Part shown: one piece after another, positions 1-12,000 of the stretch
Layout of the letters: every line of letters starts with the position of its first letter
How positions within the stretch are numbered: the first letter of the stretch is position 1
DNA from: Chondrus crispus
Lineage: Eukaryota > Rhodophyta > Florideophyceae > Gigartinales > Gigartinaceae
Reading direction: 5' to 3'
Length of the DNA stretch: 64,000 nucleotides
Assembly: GCF_000350225.1 (NCBI RefSeq)
Contig: NW_005179055.1
Location: 85,531 to 149,530 of the forward strand
Position numbers and translations under genes: made by a program
Notes under the pieces: generated by a model
What the model was told of the DNA's origin: nothing
The model's database searches: none
The model's input: the letters and a program-made list of their open reading frames with translations, nothing else

Positions 1-150
1 TCTGGCGGACTCTTTGCACGTCTCACAAGTGTACCCTACTCTTTACTGACTCTTTTAGTACGCCTATCGACAACCACAAGGAAGTTCTATGTTCGTCGAA
101 ATTTTCGCGATTTGACGTTTGCTTTGCATTTCGCGTAGCCCCCTGCTGCT

Positions 151-208
151 ACAACTGTGCACAGTTGTCGGCCACGAAGACACTCCATGGAGTGTCTTCG
201 TGGCCGAC
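151..208. repeat. Two adjacent perfect palindromes
   Basis: An 18-bp palindrome (151-168, ACAACTGTG mirrored) overlaps the start of a 42-bp perfect palindrome (167-208) centred on CCATGG, with arms reading GTCGGCCACGAAGACACTCC and its complement. There is no spacer in the long one, so it can form a cruciform or a tight RNA hairpin. Short ORFs on both strands cross it only because it reads the same on both. No gene is recognised nearby. It could be the relic of a fold-back element or of a head-to-head insertion. Confidence 0.85.
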
Positions 209-594
209 GCAGAGAGTCATGGAAGGCACGAACAAAGTTTCTCCGACTCAATAGTTCAATTCGACTTGACTTGACGCAACAAAGGCTTTGCTGGTGCGCC
301 ACTAGCATGTCAGCATTGGAACGATCTTGGGATGCGCCGTGCACCATTATAGTGCATGATGCCGCCCACAGCTGTCCGGCCCCGTTCCGGCCGGCCACTC
401 TTAGCGCTTTGCGAGAGACCGCGAACGGCGCTCCATAGCCAGAAGCACACGACACCGCCTGTCAAAAAAGTGTACTAGCGGAGCGGGCGGCGGGCTCCAC
501 TCGCGACCGCCACCATCCCCAGCAGCTGCAAGCGCGAAAAGATTTGCCTCGACGTTCGGGTCTTGTATTGTAGTGTTGTAAACTATGCAAGTCT

Positions 595-633
595 CCTCCT
601 TTAGTTTATGCTCGTAGCATAAACTAAAGGAGG
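595..633. repeat. 18-bp stem hairpin with 3-nt loop
   Basis: The left arm is 595-612 (CCTCCTTTAGTTTATGCT), the loop is CGT at 613-615, and the right arm at 616-633 is a perfect reverse complement. It lies just before the minisatellite. The function is unknown. It could be a terminator-like or fold-back structure of a small repeat. Confidence 0.85.
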
Positions 634-675
634 AAACCTGTACGGCTAGAGCGAAAGAAAACCGCCCAGTAGACC

Positions 676-1021
676 CATGCAAGCCTATGCAAAGGTCAAT
701 GCAAGCCCATGCAAATAGCCAAATCAAGTACATGCAGAAAGCCCATGCAAGGCCATGTATATGGCCAATGCAAGCCTATGCAGATGGCCACGCAAACCCG
801 TGCAAAAATCTCTTCCAAGCCCATGCACATTCCCAATGCGATCCCATGCAAAATCCCATGCAAGCCCATACAGGTGTCCAATGCAAGGCCATGGAAAATC
901 CCATGCAAGCCCATGCAGATTCCTAATGCAATCCCATGCACATGGCCAATGCAAACCCATGAAAGCCCATGCAAATTACCAATGCAAGCCCATGAACCAA
1001 GCCATGCACGTCCACGCAATC
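676..1021. repeat. 22-23 bp minisatellite, about 15 degenerate copies
   Basis: The unit is roughly ATGCAAGCCC followed by ATGCANATNNCCA, so the hexamer CATGCA recurs alternately every 10 and 12-13 bp. Copies vary by point changes, and the array fades out near 1020. All six frames stay open here because the repeat lacks stop codons, so the ORFs across it (for example 709-1260 plus and 696-1019 minus) are not good evidence for a protein. Confidence 0.85.
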
Positions 1022-3019
1022 ATGGCGCATTTCTCCGCATAGGAAACACTTGGGAAATTTCTGCTCGTGCAAGTATGGGTAAATCGCCATGCATGCATTG
1101 GTTTAGCATGGGCTTCGTATGGGAAAGTTTAGACTATCAGAAAAACAGACGAAGTTGCATGGAGCTGTGGGTGGACACAGTGAGCTCCGAGGTGGAAGCG
1201 AGGTCACGCCACCCCCAGCTCGGCGTGCCCCGAGTGGGCGCGTCAGGAATTACACCGTGATCCCAGGATACAGTCACGGAATTGCAAGCTATTTTTATGG
1301 GTGGCTCTGCGAGGACTCTGGAAGCGCGTTTGTTCACCAGAGAGTGTCAGAATATCTTTCCAAGATCGGCTCTTTAGTGCGTTCTGGACGCAACACTGGG
1401 TGGAAGAGGCACCGATAGTGTCGATGTGAGTTCTCGTGGATATTGGTTTGAATTTTTCTCGTTCTCAGCCACGGTTTTGTAGAGAGAATTCGCAAATGCG
1501 AAGACCAAAAAGAAACTGTTAAACAATGAAACTTATATTTCAACTTGAACTGCAGGAGTGTGCAGTGTGGCCTTGGCCAAACTGTAGCTTTGTTGTCATA
1601 GAGAGTAGTGAGAATTTTCGGTAGTCAAGCGGCGTCGGGGGATAGTGTTGCAATGAGTAGGGCGGAAGACATGCGGTATCTGGATCGCTTGACACAAACG
1701 TGCGAGTATGGGACGTGGAGAACGGGATCGCAGTTCATTTCGGGAAGGAGAACTGGCAAGACATGGTAAATCGATTTGTGCGAACAGAAGATATGAGTGC
1801 CGTTTCCTGCAACGGACCAAGCTGCATATTATTGCGAGTGGAGGGAAAATTGTGAACGAGGGAGAGAATGGCTCCCAGGCTATCTTGGTTCACTTAGAGG
1901 GTGGCAAAGACTCCTTGGGGTTGTACATCGACCACGATCATGGGGGCGTAGCTTCGTCTTCTGGTCGTCTGATGGCTACTATGAATGTGTTTGTCTGAAC
2001 ACGTAAAAGTGAGAGCAGTGCCTTTTAGATCTCGCTAGCTAGATGCGGTGTGCTCGAAAGTTCCATCAACGGGGAGAATGCATGGCTTCTAGAACTCGTT
2101 TTCGAGCAAGCTATCGCGCCGTGACCTTAGATAAGATGCTTCGGCAGGGGTATGTTCACGGATGCTGATGTTGACCCCCAAACATGAGAGGTTGGGCGTA
2201 CCTTTCCGAAAGGCATCGTGTTGGGCGAGCAAAAATCGAAATGGAAGAGTTATAAGGCTGTTGAAACGTTGTAGGACAGTGACCTTCAAAGTGAGAGATG
2301 TCAGGCTTTGTTGCAGCATAAGTAGAAGCATATGCTGCTATTGATTCTCCTCTTGGATAGAACGGGTCGTGAGCTGGTTGTCCCAACATCTGCTAGAAAG
2401 TCTTGACAGTCTTCAACTACAACGCATACAGAAGGCAAGAAAGCAAACTCTCGAAAAGAGAAGACGAAGTATATGTGCAATTACCTAAGGTAACGGGGTT
2501 TTCTTTTGCATCTATTGTAGAGAACTGCTGGATTTGAAACATGGCATTCTCCGGTCACTATTATACCCTTCCATTCGACATTAAGCTGGTCAAGAAAGCA
2601 TTCCTTCGGGAGGTCAGCAGGTGCGATAAACCGCTAATCAAAACGAGTTTTCTTTCTTTTGAAGCCTTGTTTGAGCACAGGAGGGTAGGTACCAGACCTG
2701 TTGGAAAGAGAAACTCAGTTGTTAAGGGGAGACAGTTGCAATGGAATTGACTTTTTGCGTATCTGTTGTTTGTACTACGGACAAAACCGAGTTATGTCAC
2801 TTCCTGTCGTTGTCAAGTCCCATGAAACGCGACAAAACAGAACAAGACTGACCATCTCATCATGACACCCCTATCGCTTGTGAGGCGCCACCGCTGTGCA
2901 CCACCGTTGAAGCATTTATTTGCACTGTTCGTGTACAGGTACTTTAATACCGTAGCACTAAACCACATGTTACCTACCTTCACACTAATGCATCTATCCC
3001 TGATGGCAAGAAGTACGCA
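1022..3019. other. Intergenic, no gene seen
   Basis: About 2 kb with only short ORFs (up to 96 codons, for example 1708-1998 plus) that show no domain, signal or composition I recognise. It contains the 3' flank of the giant minus-strand gene. One of the small ORFs could be a real short gene, but nothing in the sequence supports it. Confidence 0.6.
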
Positions 3020-6000
3020 CTACTCACACCTGCTTCTCCCCGTTAACTTCAATACTGCACATCCGACAACTAGAATAATCGTGTAGATGGGATAAAGAAC
3101 GTCTCCGATATCCCGCATGCCCCACACCACGGCATCAAACGCGAAATCCAAATAGTAACAAACGTAAAGGCCGGCAAGCAGCCATGACACCATCCTTGCA
3201 ACAAATGGCAGTTGCCGTTCGCGCCTCTCCAGAGCCCGTCCAAAAGTTCTTTCACAAGCTATGTAAACACTCCCCACGAGGCCGACCACTGCGAAAGCAA
3301 GTCTCACTGTATCCGAGTATGCCGCCAACACCGCCCACTCACTCCTGTTTCGAGACATCTGTTCGAACATCTTCCCCCCGTCGTGCACGAGGACCCAGCT
3401 GATGACAAAAAAGTGATGGAGAAATGCACAAGTAAGCATTACGGAACACACGAGTGAGCCTCGTCTCGCTTTGTCGCAAAGAAGAAACGCTACGAAAGGG
3501 AATATAGCCAACCCGCCGGTGTGGCGAGCAGCAGCTGTCCCCATATTATGCTGGGTGCCTCTTTCAAAAGCCTCGCTCATTGGTACTGACAAGTGCAGCA
3601 AACTAACCTTGAGAACTTGGAAGAATATCATGCCGAAAAAGGAGGTCACAGTCGCCATCCACCGTCTCCACAATGCATTTCTTGGACGATCCGTTTTAAA
3701 GCCCTCACTCGGACGTGGGGTGGCCGCTGTCTCCACATCTGCCTGTCCATCTACATTGGCTACCTCAACTTCGTCTCCCCGTACAGCAGTGGACACATCG
3801 CGTGGTGAGTCTATGGCCGTCGCATCTTCTGTGTCGCGCAACGGACATTCTCCTGCATTTGCGCCGACAGCCTTGCTGCCCTCCACTTCTTCAGCTCTGG
3901 TCCTGCCCTCTATTGTGATTTCTTCAACTGCGGTTCGCTCATACACCTTTTCGTTCTCAGAACCACTTGTTCTTCCCATTCCAGAATCGGGGGCGGCGTC
4001 CCTCACGTACAACGCAGACACGCTATCCACAGGTACTTCTGCGGTTTCATCCGCTCCCACCATCGCATGTGGTGCATCCCCTTTTGCAGTCACCAATGCG
4101 GTGCCAAGGGTCTCGGCACCATGATAGTTACTCTCCTGGATCATGCCTAGGCTAACAACGTGATCCGTTGCATCCAGAGCCGACCCATCAGCCGCATCTC
4201 CATCACTCGCCTCCTCATCTCCGTCAATGCGGACATCGTCAGAGGTAGACACATGGTAGATATTCTCTAACGAAGAGGTTCCTTCTCTACTACTCTCTGC
4301 GTCGACTTTCCCCGTTGGGGGCAATGGGATCTCGGCTGTGGCTTCCTTGTTTTGCCCCGCGACATTCTCGCCATCTGGCGGAAGCTCGCCAATTTCTCCT
4401 CTTTCAACCAGTTCTGCTTGTTCTTCTGAAAGAGGAGGCTGTGCCTCCCTTCGTGCGCTTTGGTCAATACACGAAACGCTTTCTTCACTTCTCTGCTCGA
4501 AAGCACCGGTCTTTGCCGCTTGAAGGCTCGCTTCCGCCGCCTCCCCAGACAAAGGTGAAGTCAATTCGTTCATTTCCTCAGCCACATGCGATGCAGTGAA
4601 TTCACCGGTCCCTTCACCCGCATCGTTCTCTGCAACATGAGTTGTATCCACGTCCTGCGCTTCAGCTGTAGAAAAGGCTTGCTCACCATGTGGTTCCTCC
4701 ACACGCGACATAACCACCTCATCAGTACATTGCAGACTACTCTCACCAGCATCAAGGGTTGTGGGCGTGCCTTCGCCTACGGCATTCTCGCCATGCAATG
4801 AATCACCTTCTTGAAGAGGTATTGCCTCGGTTTCTGTCCACACCTCATTGCTCTCTGAACGACAAGCCACATGCACAGATGCAGAGCCTCCGCCCACAGC
4901 TCCTTCAATACGTGTTGCAATTTCCTCTTCATGTGGTTCAACAACTGCATCGCACTCGTTAGAAGGAACGTCGCGCGCAATGAGAATCTCATTCCTCATA
5001 CTTCCTGCGTCTCGAACGACGACATCTTTAGCATGTTCTTCCCTTGGAAGCGCAGGCAAATCCGGGGACTCCTCAGCTATACTTGTTCCATCAAAAATAG
5101 CAGCGTCCCTCTCGTGCGCCTCAAGTTCAAGGTTTGCGGTGCATGCGACGTCAGTAGTCTCCAAAGCTCGAGTAGTTGGCCAGGCGTTGATATCGTCATT
5201 CACATCTTCTGTGTATGCGGACTCAGCATTCTCGTCGTTGACCCCAGGATCAGTTTCCTCTTCGACTTCAGGCCCCTCTACAATCGGTGCCGCAGGCACA
5301 GAGATAGCTGCATCAGTCACAGCTTCGTCTTCCTGAGACACAGCTTCCTTCTCACTCGGATGAACCTCAGTGTCCTCTGCTACTGCAATGCTTTCGAGAG
5401 TCTGCGGTGGTATCGTAGGCGGTGTCCCCTCGAACAAAGGTGCTCCAACCCTGGTTGAAAAGTTTTCTTCTGTCCCTTCAAACTTAATTTCCTGTGTCGC
5501 TTGAACAAACTCCTCTGCTGGTACTTGAGGCAGAGCACGCACTTCTTCGCTCATCGCTTCACCAGAACGTATCTCAGTATTCGCATCACTAAAATTTGTG
5601 CTCTTTGCCAATTGATTGTTCTCAATAGCATCTGCAGGGTTACAATCTGAACTGTGTCCTTCTGATTTGATGTTCTTCGCGTCGGTGTTTCTATCTTCCT
5701 GGACATCTTCATCTTCGTTTGACGCCACATTGCTGGTCTGTACGTCAAAAGGCAGCCCTTCATTTGTTGCTTCGTGCAACAGTCGGGGCTGGAGCCTCTC
5801 CACAGGCACGACAATTTCTTCTTGATCTTCAATCTTTTCCCGTAGTGCTTCCGTATCTTGGGCAGCAGAAGTTTGCATAACGTAGCTACCCTCGACAGTT
5901 GGCGCAGTTGGCGCAGGAGCATTCTCATTGATTTCGGCCCCAGGTGCCTCTTCCGTCGTCTCAGCTTCCGCTTCTGCAGGGGAAGCATTTTCCCTTGCAG

Positions 6001-9000
6001 TGCTATCAGTTGCTGTAGTTGTTTCCTCCGCCCCAACACCGGGTTCATGAACCACAGTCAACAAGGGCATTGCAGATGTATCGTTTTTGGAAATCATCTC
6101 ATCTGCAGTAGACAAGTATGGCTCGTCTACAGCGGCCTCCGCGATGACCTCTCCTGGACTTCCCCGTTCTTCGTAGACTTCTACGGCTTGTGCCTCAGCT
6201 AGGACGTTGGCCTCTCCTGGTTGAGGTCTATTCACGATTTTGTCCGCATCGCTCAGGGCGTCCTCTTCCGGCGTCTCACTTTCGAGAGCAATGTGGCCCG
6301 GGCTTACTTCAAAAATCTCTCGTTGCGACTCTGCGATTTCATCGTGCTTGCCCGCAGCCGTGTCGGCAATGGTCTCATCCTCATTCGCGGGGAGGGCGTC
6401 TTCCTCCTCATTTTCTTCGGCTGAGTCACCAGTCAGTGCATCTGCGTGACGCCGCCCGAACATATGACCGGGGTCTCCTCCAGCTGCAGGGACAGCACTT
6501 TCGTTCTCGCCTTTCCCGGCACGACCCCTTTGCGTTGCTTCAAAATTGCCTATTCCTTCTGAAGATATTGCACCCGTCCACTCCTCTTCCTTAACGGAGT
6601 CAACACTCGGCTGGTATCCAGATTCCATTATAGGCTGTTGGCTGACTCTCTCTTCGGTCGTTGCTGCAGAGGCCGCCTTACTCACTTGTTCGGAAACAGG
6701 CGCAAAATGACTTTCTCCAGCGTCGTTTTCGACGACGAGTGCCTTTTCCCGGGTCAATACCCCACTCTCTGCTTCATCTGTAGGAACAGTCTCTTGGCCT
6801 GTGAAGCGTCTTTTCACATTTGAAGTCGATATATTGCTAATAGGAGACACCGCAAGTGCAACACGATCTGCAGACTCAGCACGCATAGCGAGACCAACAT
6901 GACGTACTTCGAAATCTTCGATCTTGTCAACAAGCGCAAAAGTGCTCTCTGTTTTGATGCTCGTGTTTCGCTCGCTCAACGAATTCACAGCGCCTGAAGC
7001 TGTTTTCACGGAGTGACTCATCTCACTGTCCCCCGTAATTGTAGTCGAACCCCCTTTCGCAGCAGCACCGACGGCAAACGTTCTTTCCCAATTTTTCTCA
7101 TCCAATGTCATCTCGGTCTTGCGTCTCTCCGCAGATGTAGGAACAGAAGCATTGGGCTTATCCGAAACAAGCAACGGGGCTTCTCCCGCAAAAATAGCAT
7201 GCTGACCTGTTTCAACTTCGAAGCTTTCTTCAGGGTTTGGGGCTAAAGTCGAATGTACGACTTCATCTCGGCCGACTTTCGAAGCATTCCTTGGAGCGTC
7301 AATTTCGTTCTCACGTATGCATGTGGCATCACCTTCTTCTCTTAGCGAGCTGTTGCTTGCATACGGAATTGTTAAAGTCTCATCGCGTTCAACCCCTCCA
7401 CTACTCTCAGCCATTCTTCCTGATTCTTCTCCTATTGCCGGAATGGGCTCCACAGAGGCCCCCGGGGTATCATGGGTCTCAGCATCCTGATGGTTATCCT
7501 CCAAGATATCGACCTGGTTGGCAACTCCACCGATAGCCATGCTTCCAGCCTGCTCAATTGCTCCTATGTCATCACCGATTGTTACGCCTTGCGCACCAGT
7601 CTCACTGATATTGATGGGTACGTTGTCTCGAATCATGCCGCTTCCATCCCCTTCACTCGTCACCATTCTTACATCAGCTGCGCTGTCTACATGTTCTGAA
7701 ACGTTACTGCCTTGTTCAGATTCCTTCGCTGCCACTTCGTCATCCATTACGCTTTCAGTTTCCGCACCCGCGGCTTCGTGGGATCCCACCAGCTCGTCGC
7801 CATGAGGCATGTGTGCCTCAGCCTTATTTTCTAGGGAGCTTACCACAGTGGCGGAATCAACATTGTTGCTGAGGTCGGCCTCTGTTGTATGCAGAACTGA
7901 CTCGGCAGCCGCATCGCCATCACTCGCCTCCTCGTCTCCGTCAATGCGGACATCGTCAGAGGTAGACACATGGTAGCTATTCTCTAGCGAAGAGGTTCCT
8001 TCTCTGCCACTCTCTGCGTCGACTTTTCCCGTTGGGGGCAATGGGATCTCGGCTGTGGCTTCCTTGTTTTGCCCCGCGACATTCTCGCCATCTGGCGGAA
8101 GCTCGTCAATTTCTCCTCTTTCAACCAGTTCTGCTTGTTCTTCTGAAAGAGGAGGCTGTGCCTCCCTTCGTGCGCTATGGTCAATACACGAAACGCTTTC
8201 TTCACTTCTCTGCTCGGGCGCACCGTTCTCCTCAAGCGGTTGTGACTCTACCCATGCAACTAATTTATGGCTTTCCGCAAAAGCGGCTGAAGGCGTGGCT
8301 GAGGCCTCTTCGCTCGTATCTCCTTCACCCAGCGAGTCAGGGTTCTCGTTATGGGCTTCAGTTTTTAGTGCCCCTACCACTTGACCGCGTTCTTTACCAG
8401 AATCTGCAGGCGTTCCAGAAGCCTCCGGAATTGCAAATTCTGCATCATGTAGTGCAGCAGTCCTCTCAAGTAGTTCCGCTCCGGTTTCTGTTGTTGCTAT
8501 AGCTTTTTCCTCGGCTAGAACTGCAGGCGTGTCTGGAGCTTCTTCAATCATAGCTTCGTCAGCAGAAGATGCATTGTTGCCCTCAAGTGGCTTGGTCCGT
8601 GTTTCTTCTCCGTCTTGACCGGTTTGCGTATCTGCACGTGCAGCTCGAGTCCAAGCCTGCTTTCTCAAGTCTTCGTCATCACGTGATGCAACATCCCTTG
8701 CAAGCAGTGCGGTTCCTTCCACTATTTGGTAGTTCTCTGTAGATGAGACCGTCGCTGCACTGGGAGTCTCCACCCCCACATCTTCCTCATTAACTGAAGA
8801 AAGATGCCCCACTTGCGGATCGGTCACAGCTTCCGCTACTACCTCATCACCCTTCGTGGGTGCATGTGTACCTGTAGCTAGTACATCCCCGCACACACTT
8901 TCTTCTCCACGCAACGTATCTTCCTTATGTCGCATTTCTGGTTCCGTTTCCGCTTCAACTTTCAAGTTCTCTTCTTGCGGATCTGGACACGTGGCCGGAG

Positions 9001-12000
9001 CCTCCTCACGTGCAGTCCTCTCAGCGTTCTCCTCATCTAGTGCTGTGGTCGCACTTTCTTCTGCTACTTCACCGACCTCCGTCGGTAGAAAAATAGGAGA
9101 AGCCGGCCCTTCCTCAGTTTGTAATTCTTCAAGTGGAGATGCGCTCTCCGCTTCTTGTGACTCGTTCTCGGTCTTCTGTGGAACATCATGATTCTTGGTA
9201 CCAGGAATCAAAGAATTGCCCCAAGCCCCCTCGGCCAGACCCTTTTCGACGTGTGACACACCACTTTCCTCGAAAGATTCCGTCTCGGTTTCTTTTGCGG
9301 CTTCCACCTGGGGCTCCACAATTGCTATTGGATATGCAGCCGAAGCCTCCTGACTCCTTCCTTCTTCACCATGGGATGCAGATTCTTCGCTATACACCTC
9401 AGGCTGTGTTTTCGTTGCTTCTATATCGCTCTGCGTAGTTAGAACTGTTGGTGAAGTGGTGGCCGAAGCAACAAAGCGGTCTTCACTATGTGACGTTAAG
9501 GTCTCCTCAAGTGGTGCAGTCACAACGTCTTCCGTCACTTCATCGGCCTGTAATCCTGAAACTGAAGGGAAAGTTCGAGCCTCCTCTATTGTGCTTGCTG
9601 CACCGCAGGGCGACATATTTCTCATATCATGGTTTTGCGGTTCACCTGCCAGTGTCGTTTCATCACACGGCATATTTGGCACCGCTTGCGTCGCGAGAAA
9701 CTCCTCACCCACGCTCCCTTCGCCGCGCAACAAAGTGCTGCCATCATGTACATCCTTTTCTGCTCGCTCCACCCATTTAGCGCCACATGCAAGAGAAGCG
9801 TTGTCGGGCAGAAAATCTCCAACACGCAACGCAATATTCTCGTGGGTTGTTTCGGTTCTACTTCGATTCGTCAAGTCCTCGTTTTCTGAAGCTGGAACTG
9901 CAGGTGTGGCCATATCGTCCATGGCCGTAGCTACCCCTGCTAACAATGCGAGACTGCCGTCATTGTCTCTAGACGCCGAGTCCTCTGCTTCATCAATGAC
10001 CTCCGTGGGTTGAGCCACAGAACTAATATGTGCCTCTTCAATCGATTTTATCTCATGTCCCAATGCGATTTTCTCAAGACCAGTTCCAAAAGTAGTTGTA
10101 CATGCCGCTTTCGCTCTCTCCATAGCTGGTGTTGGATGTATGGGCGCGGGCACAACTTCAATAGTTTGCAGCTCAGCGATTACATGACTAGGTTTAGGTC
10201 CTGTATCGTCTGCTAAACCATCGCTTTCCATGGTTAGGAGTGTTGGTGCCGACAAGGGGTCCGCAATCATATCTTCTTTGGCAAGGGACACATCATGCTC
10301 TTGACTTGCTTGCGGTGTTGGTTCCTGTCTCGCAATAGCACTCTCCGTAGAAGATAAAGTCGGCGTTGTTGCGATCCCTGTAGTCAAAGCTCCTTCACCT
10401 TGTAACACAATATTCTCGTCATTCGCTTCTGGTCCTGTGTTTTCTGACATCGCAAGAATCTGCGAAGCTGACAAAGCTGTTACAGACGAGCTGTTCTCAA
10501 TCAGATATTCTTTCAGTTGCGACGCAATGCTTGTGGGAGGTACTTCAGGCATGGCGTCCTGTTTTATCTCAACAGCCTCTATAGTTGCTTCTGCATTTGC
10601 AGCATGTAGGCCTTCGCTGACAGACTCCAGAACCCGTAAAGCAACATCTTCACTGTTCGGTTGGACATTCTCTATGACCTGGTCATGCTCTGCAGCAGCG
10701 GCTCCGTCATGAATCACATCACTTCCTTCTAAGGCTGCAATCTCCCCTTCTGTGTTCAGATTACCCGGGACTAACTCATCGTCATGCAAGACCAGTTCCC
10801 TTTGCGATTCGGAAATAATGCTATGAACAGGCATTACACTGCCTTCGCCTCTCAAAGTTTCGGTCTCCCGGCTCATCGCGTCCATCAGGGCTTCTCGATC
10901 TAAATCTCCTACAACCTGAGAAGCCCTCTCTGCATCTGCTTCCGGATCGAGTGAATCTGCGTTTTCGTTGGCCTCGCTGGTGTTCGCAGGTACGTCTGTC
11001 ATGGAATTTTCATGCACATCTATGACAGATATGTGCTCTTCTGCGTTCTCTGTGACAGAAGGGTCATCAACATTTGCCTCCACATCCTTATCGTCATTCA
11101 CAGCTCTCATTACGATACGGATGTTGCCCGGTCCATTTTCGACTTCGGCTTCATCCGTTTCAACGTTCACGTCGGTTACTGCTGCTTCGAGTTCCTTATG
11201 TACCTCAGAGGGGTCTAAAACAGTAACAACTTGAGACTCAAGAGCCATCTCGACACGTTCACCAATCGTTTCGATCTGCTTGTCAATCTCAAGATCGACG
11301 AAGTCATCGCCCACATCGACAATGGCGAGGTTTTTTGGTCCAGATACTGTCGATGCTTCCGCGATGACCGAACTGTCGGCAATCTCCTTGTCTTCTACAG
11401 CATCTGCATCCCCAGCCTTTTGAACCGTTCCTTGACTCTCCATAACATTCGTGGCTTCTACAGCTTGCCCCGCAGTCCCGCAATCATACTTTTGCAAGGT
11501 ATTTACTTGTCCACCTTCCGCATCCTTTTCAACTTGCAGTTCACACAAAAGAGGACTGTGAGAACCTTCCTGAACTTCTGTGGGGATTGAAGTTGTGCTT
11601 GCTTGCGTGGAATGTTCCTGTAGACGAATTTTGCGTTCTTCTACGGAGAAAGGGCCTTCGTCTAAGGCTTGACGGCCAATTGCGCCGTCCATTTCTTCCT
11701 CTGCAATACTGTTCTCCGTAATCACGCGATGGACTGACCTTGCATCGCCTCCCGATTGGTCTTCAGTCTCAGCACCATCCATGGTATCTACTGACGAATC
11801 CAGTGACAACTCCCCTTCGCCAGCGGATGCAGGATTGTTAGCTGTATGGGCATCGGCGTGTGGTTGGAGAATAGCTTTGAGCCTGTCGAATTCTTCGCTC
11901 ATTTCACCCTGATTTCCGGCTATGACATCTTCATTCTCTTCCAGGGGCTGGGGAATGGCATTCAACACCGGTACCATCGAGGTCTCTATCGGGGGAGACC

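Noticed and set aside
687-1260. Open frames of 79-183 codons on both strands across the minisatellite
   Set aside because: The repeat unit lacks stop codons in all frames, and the translations are only the repeat read in different phases.
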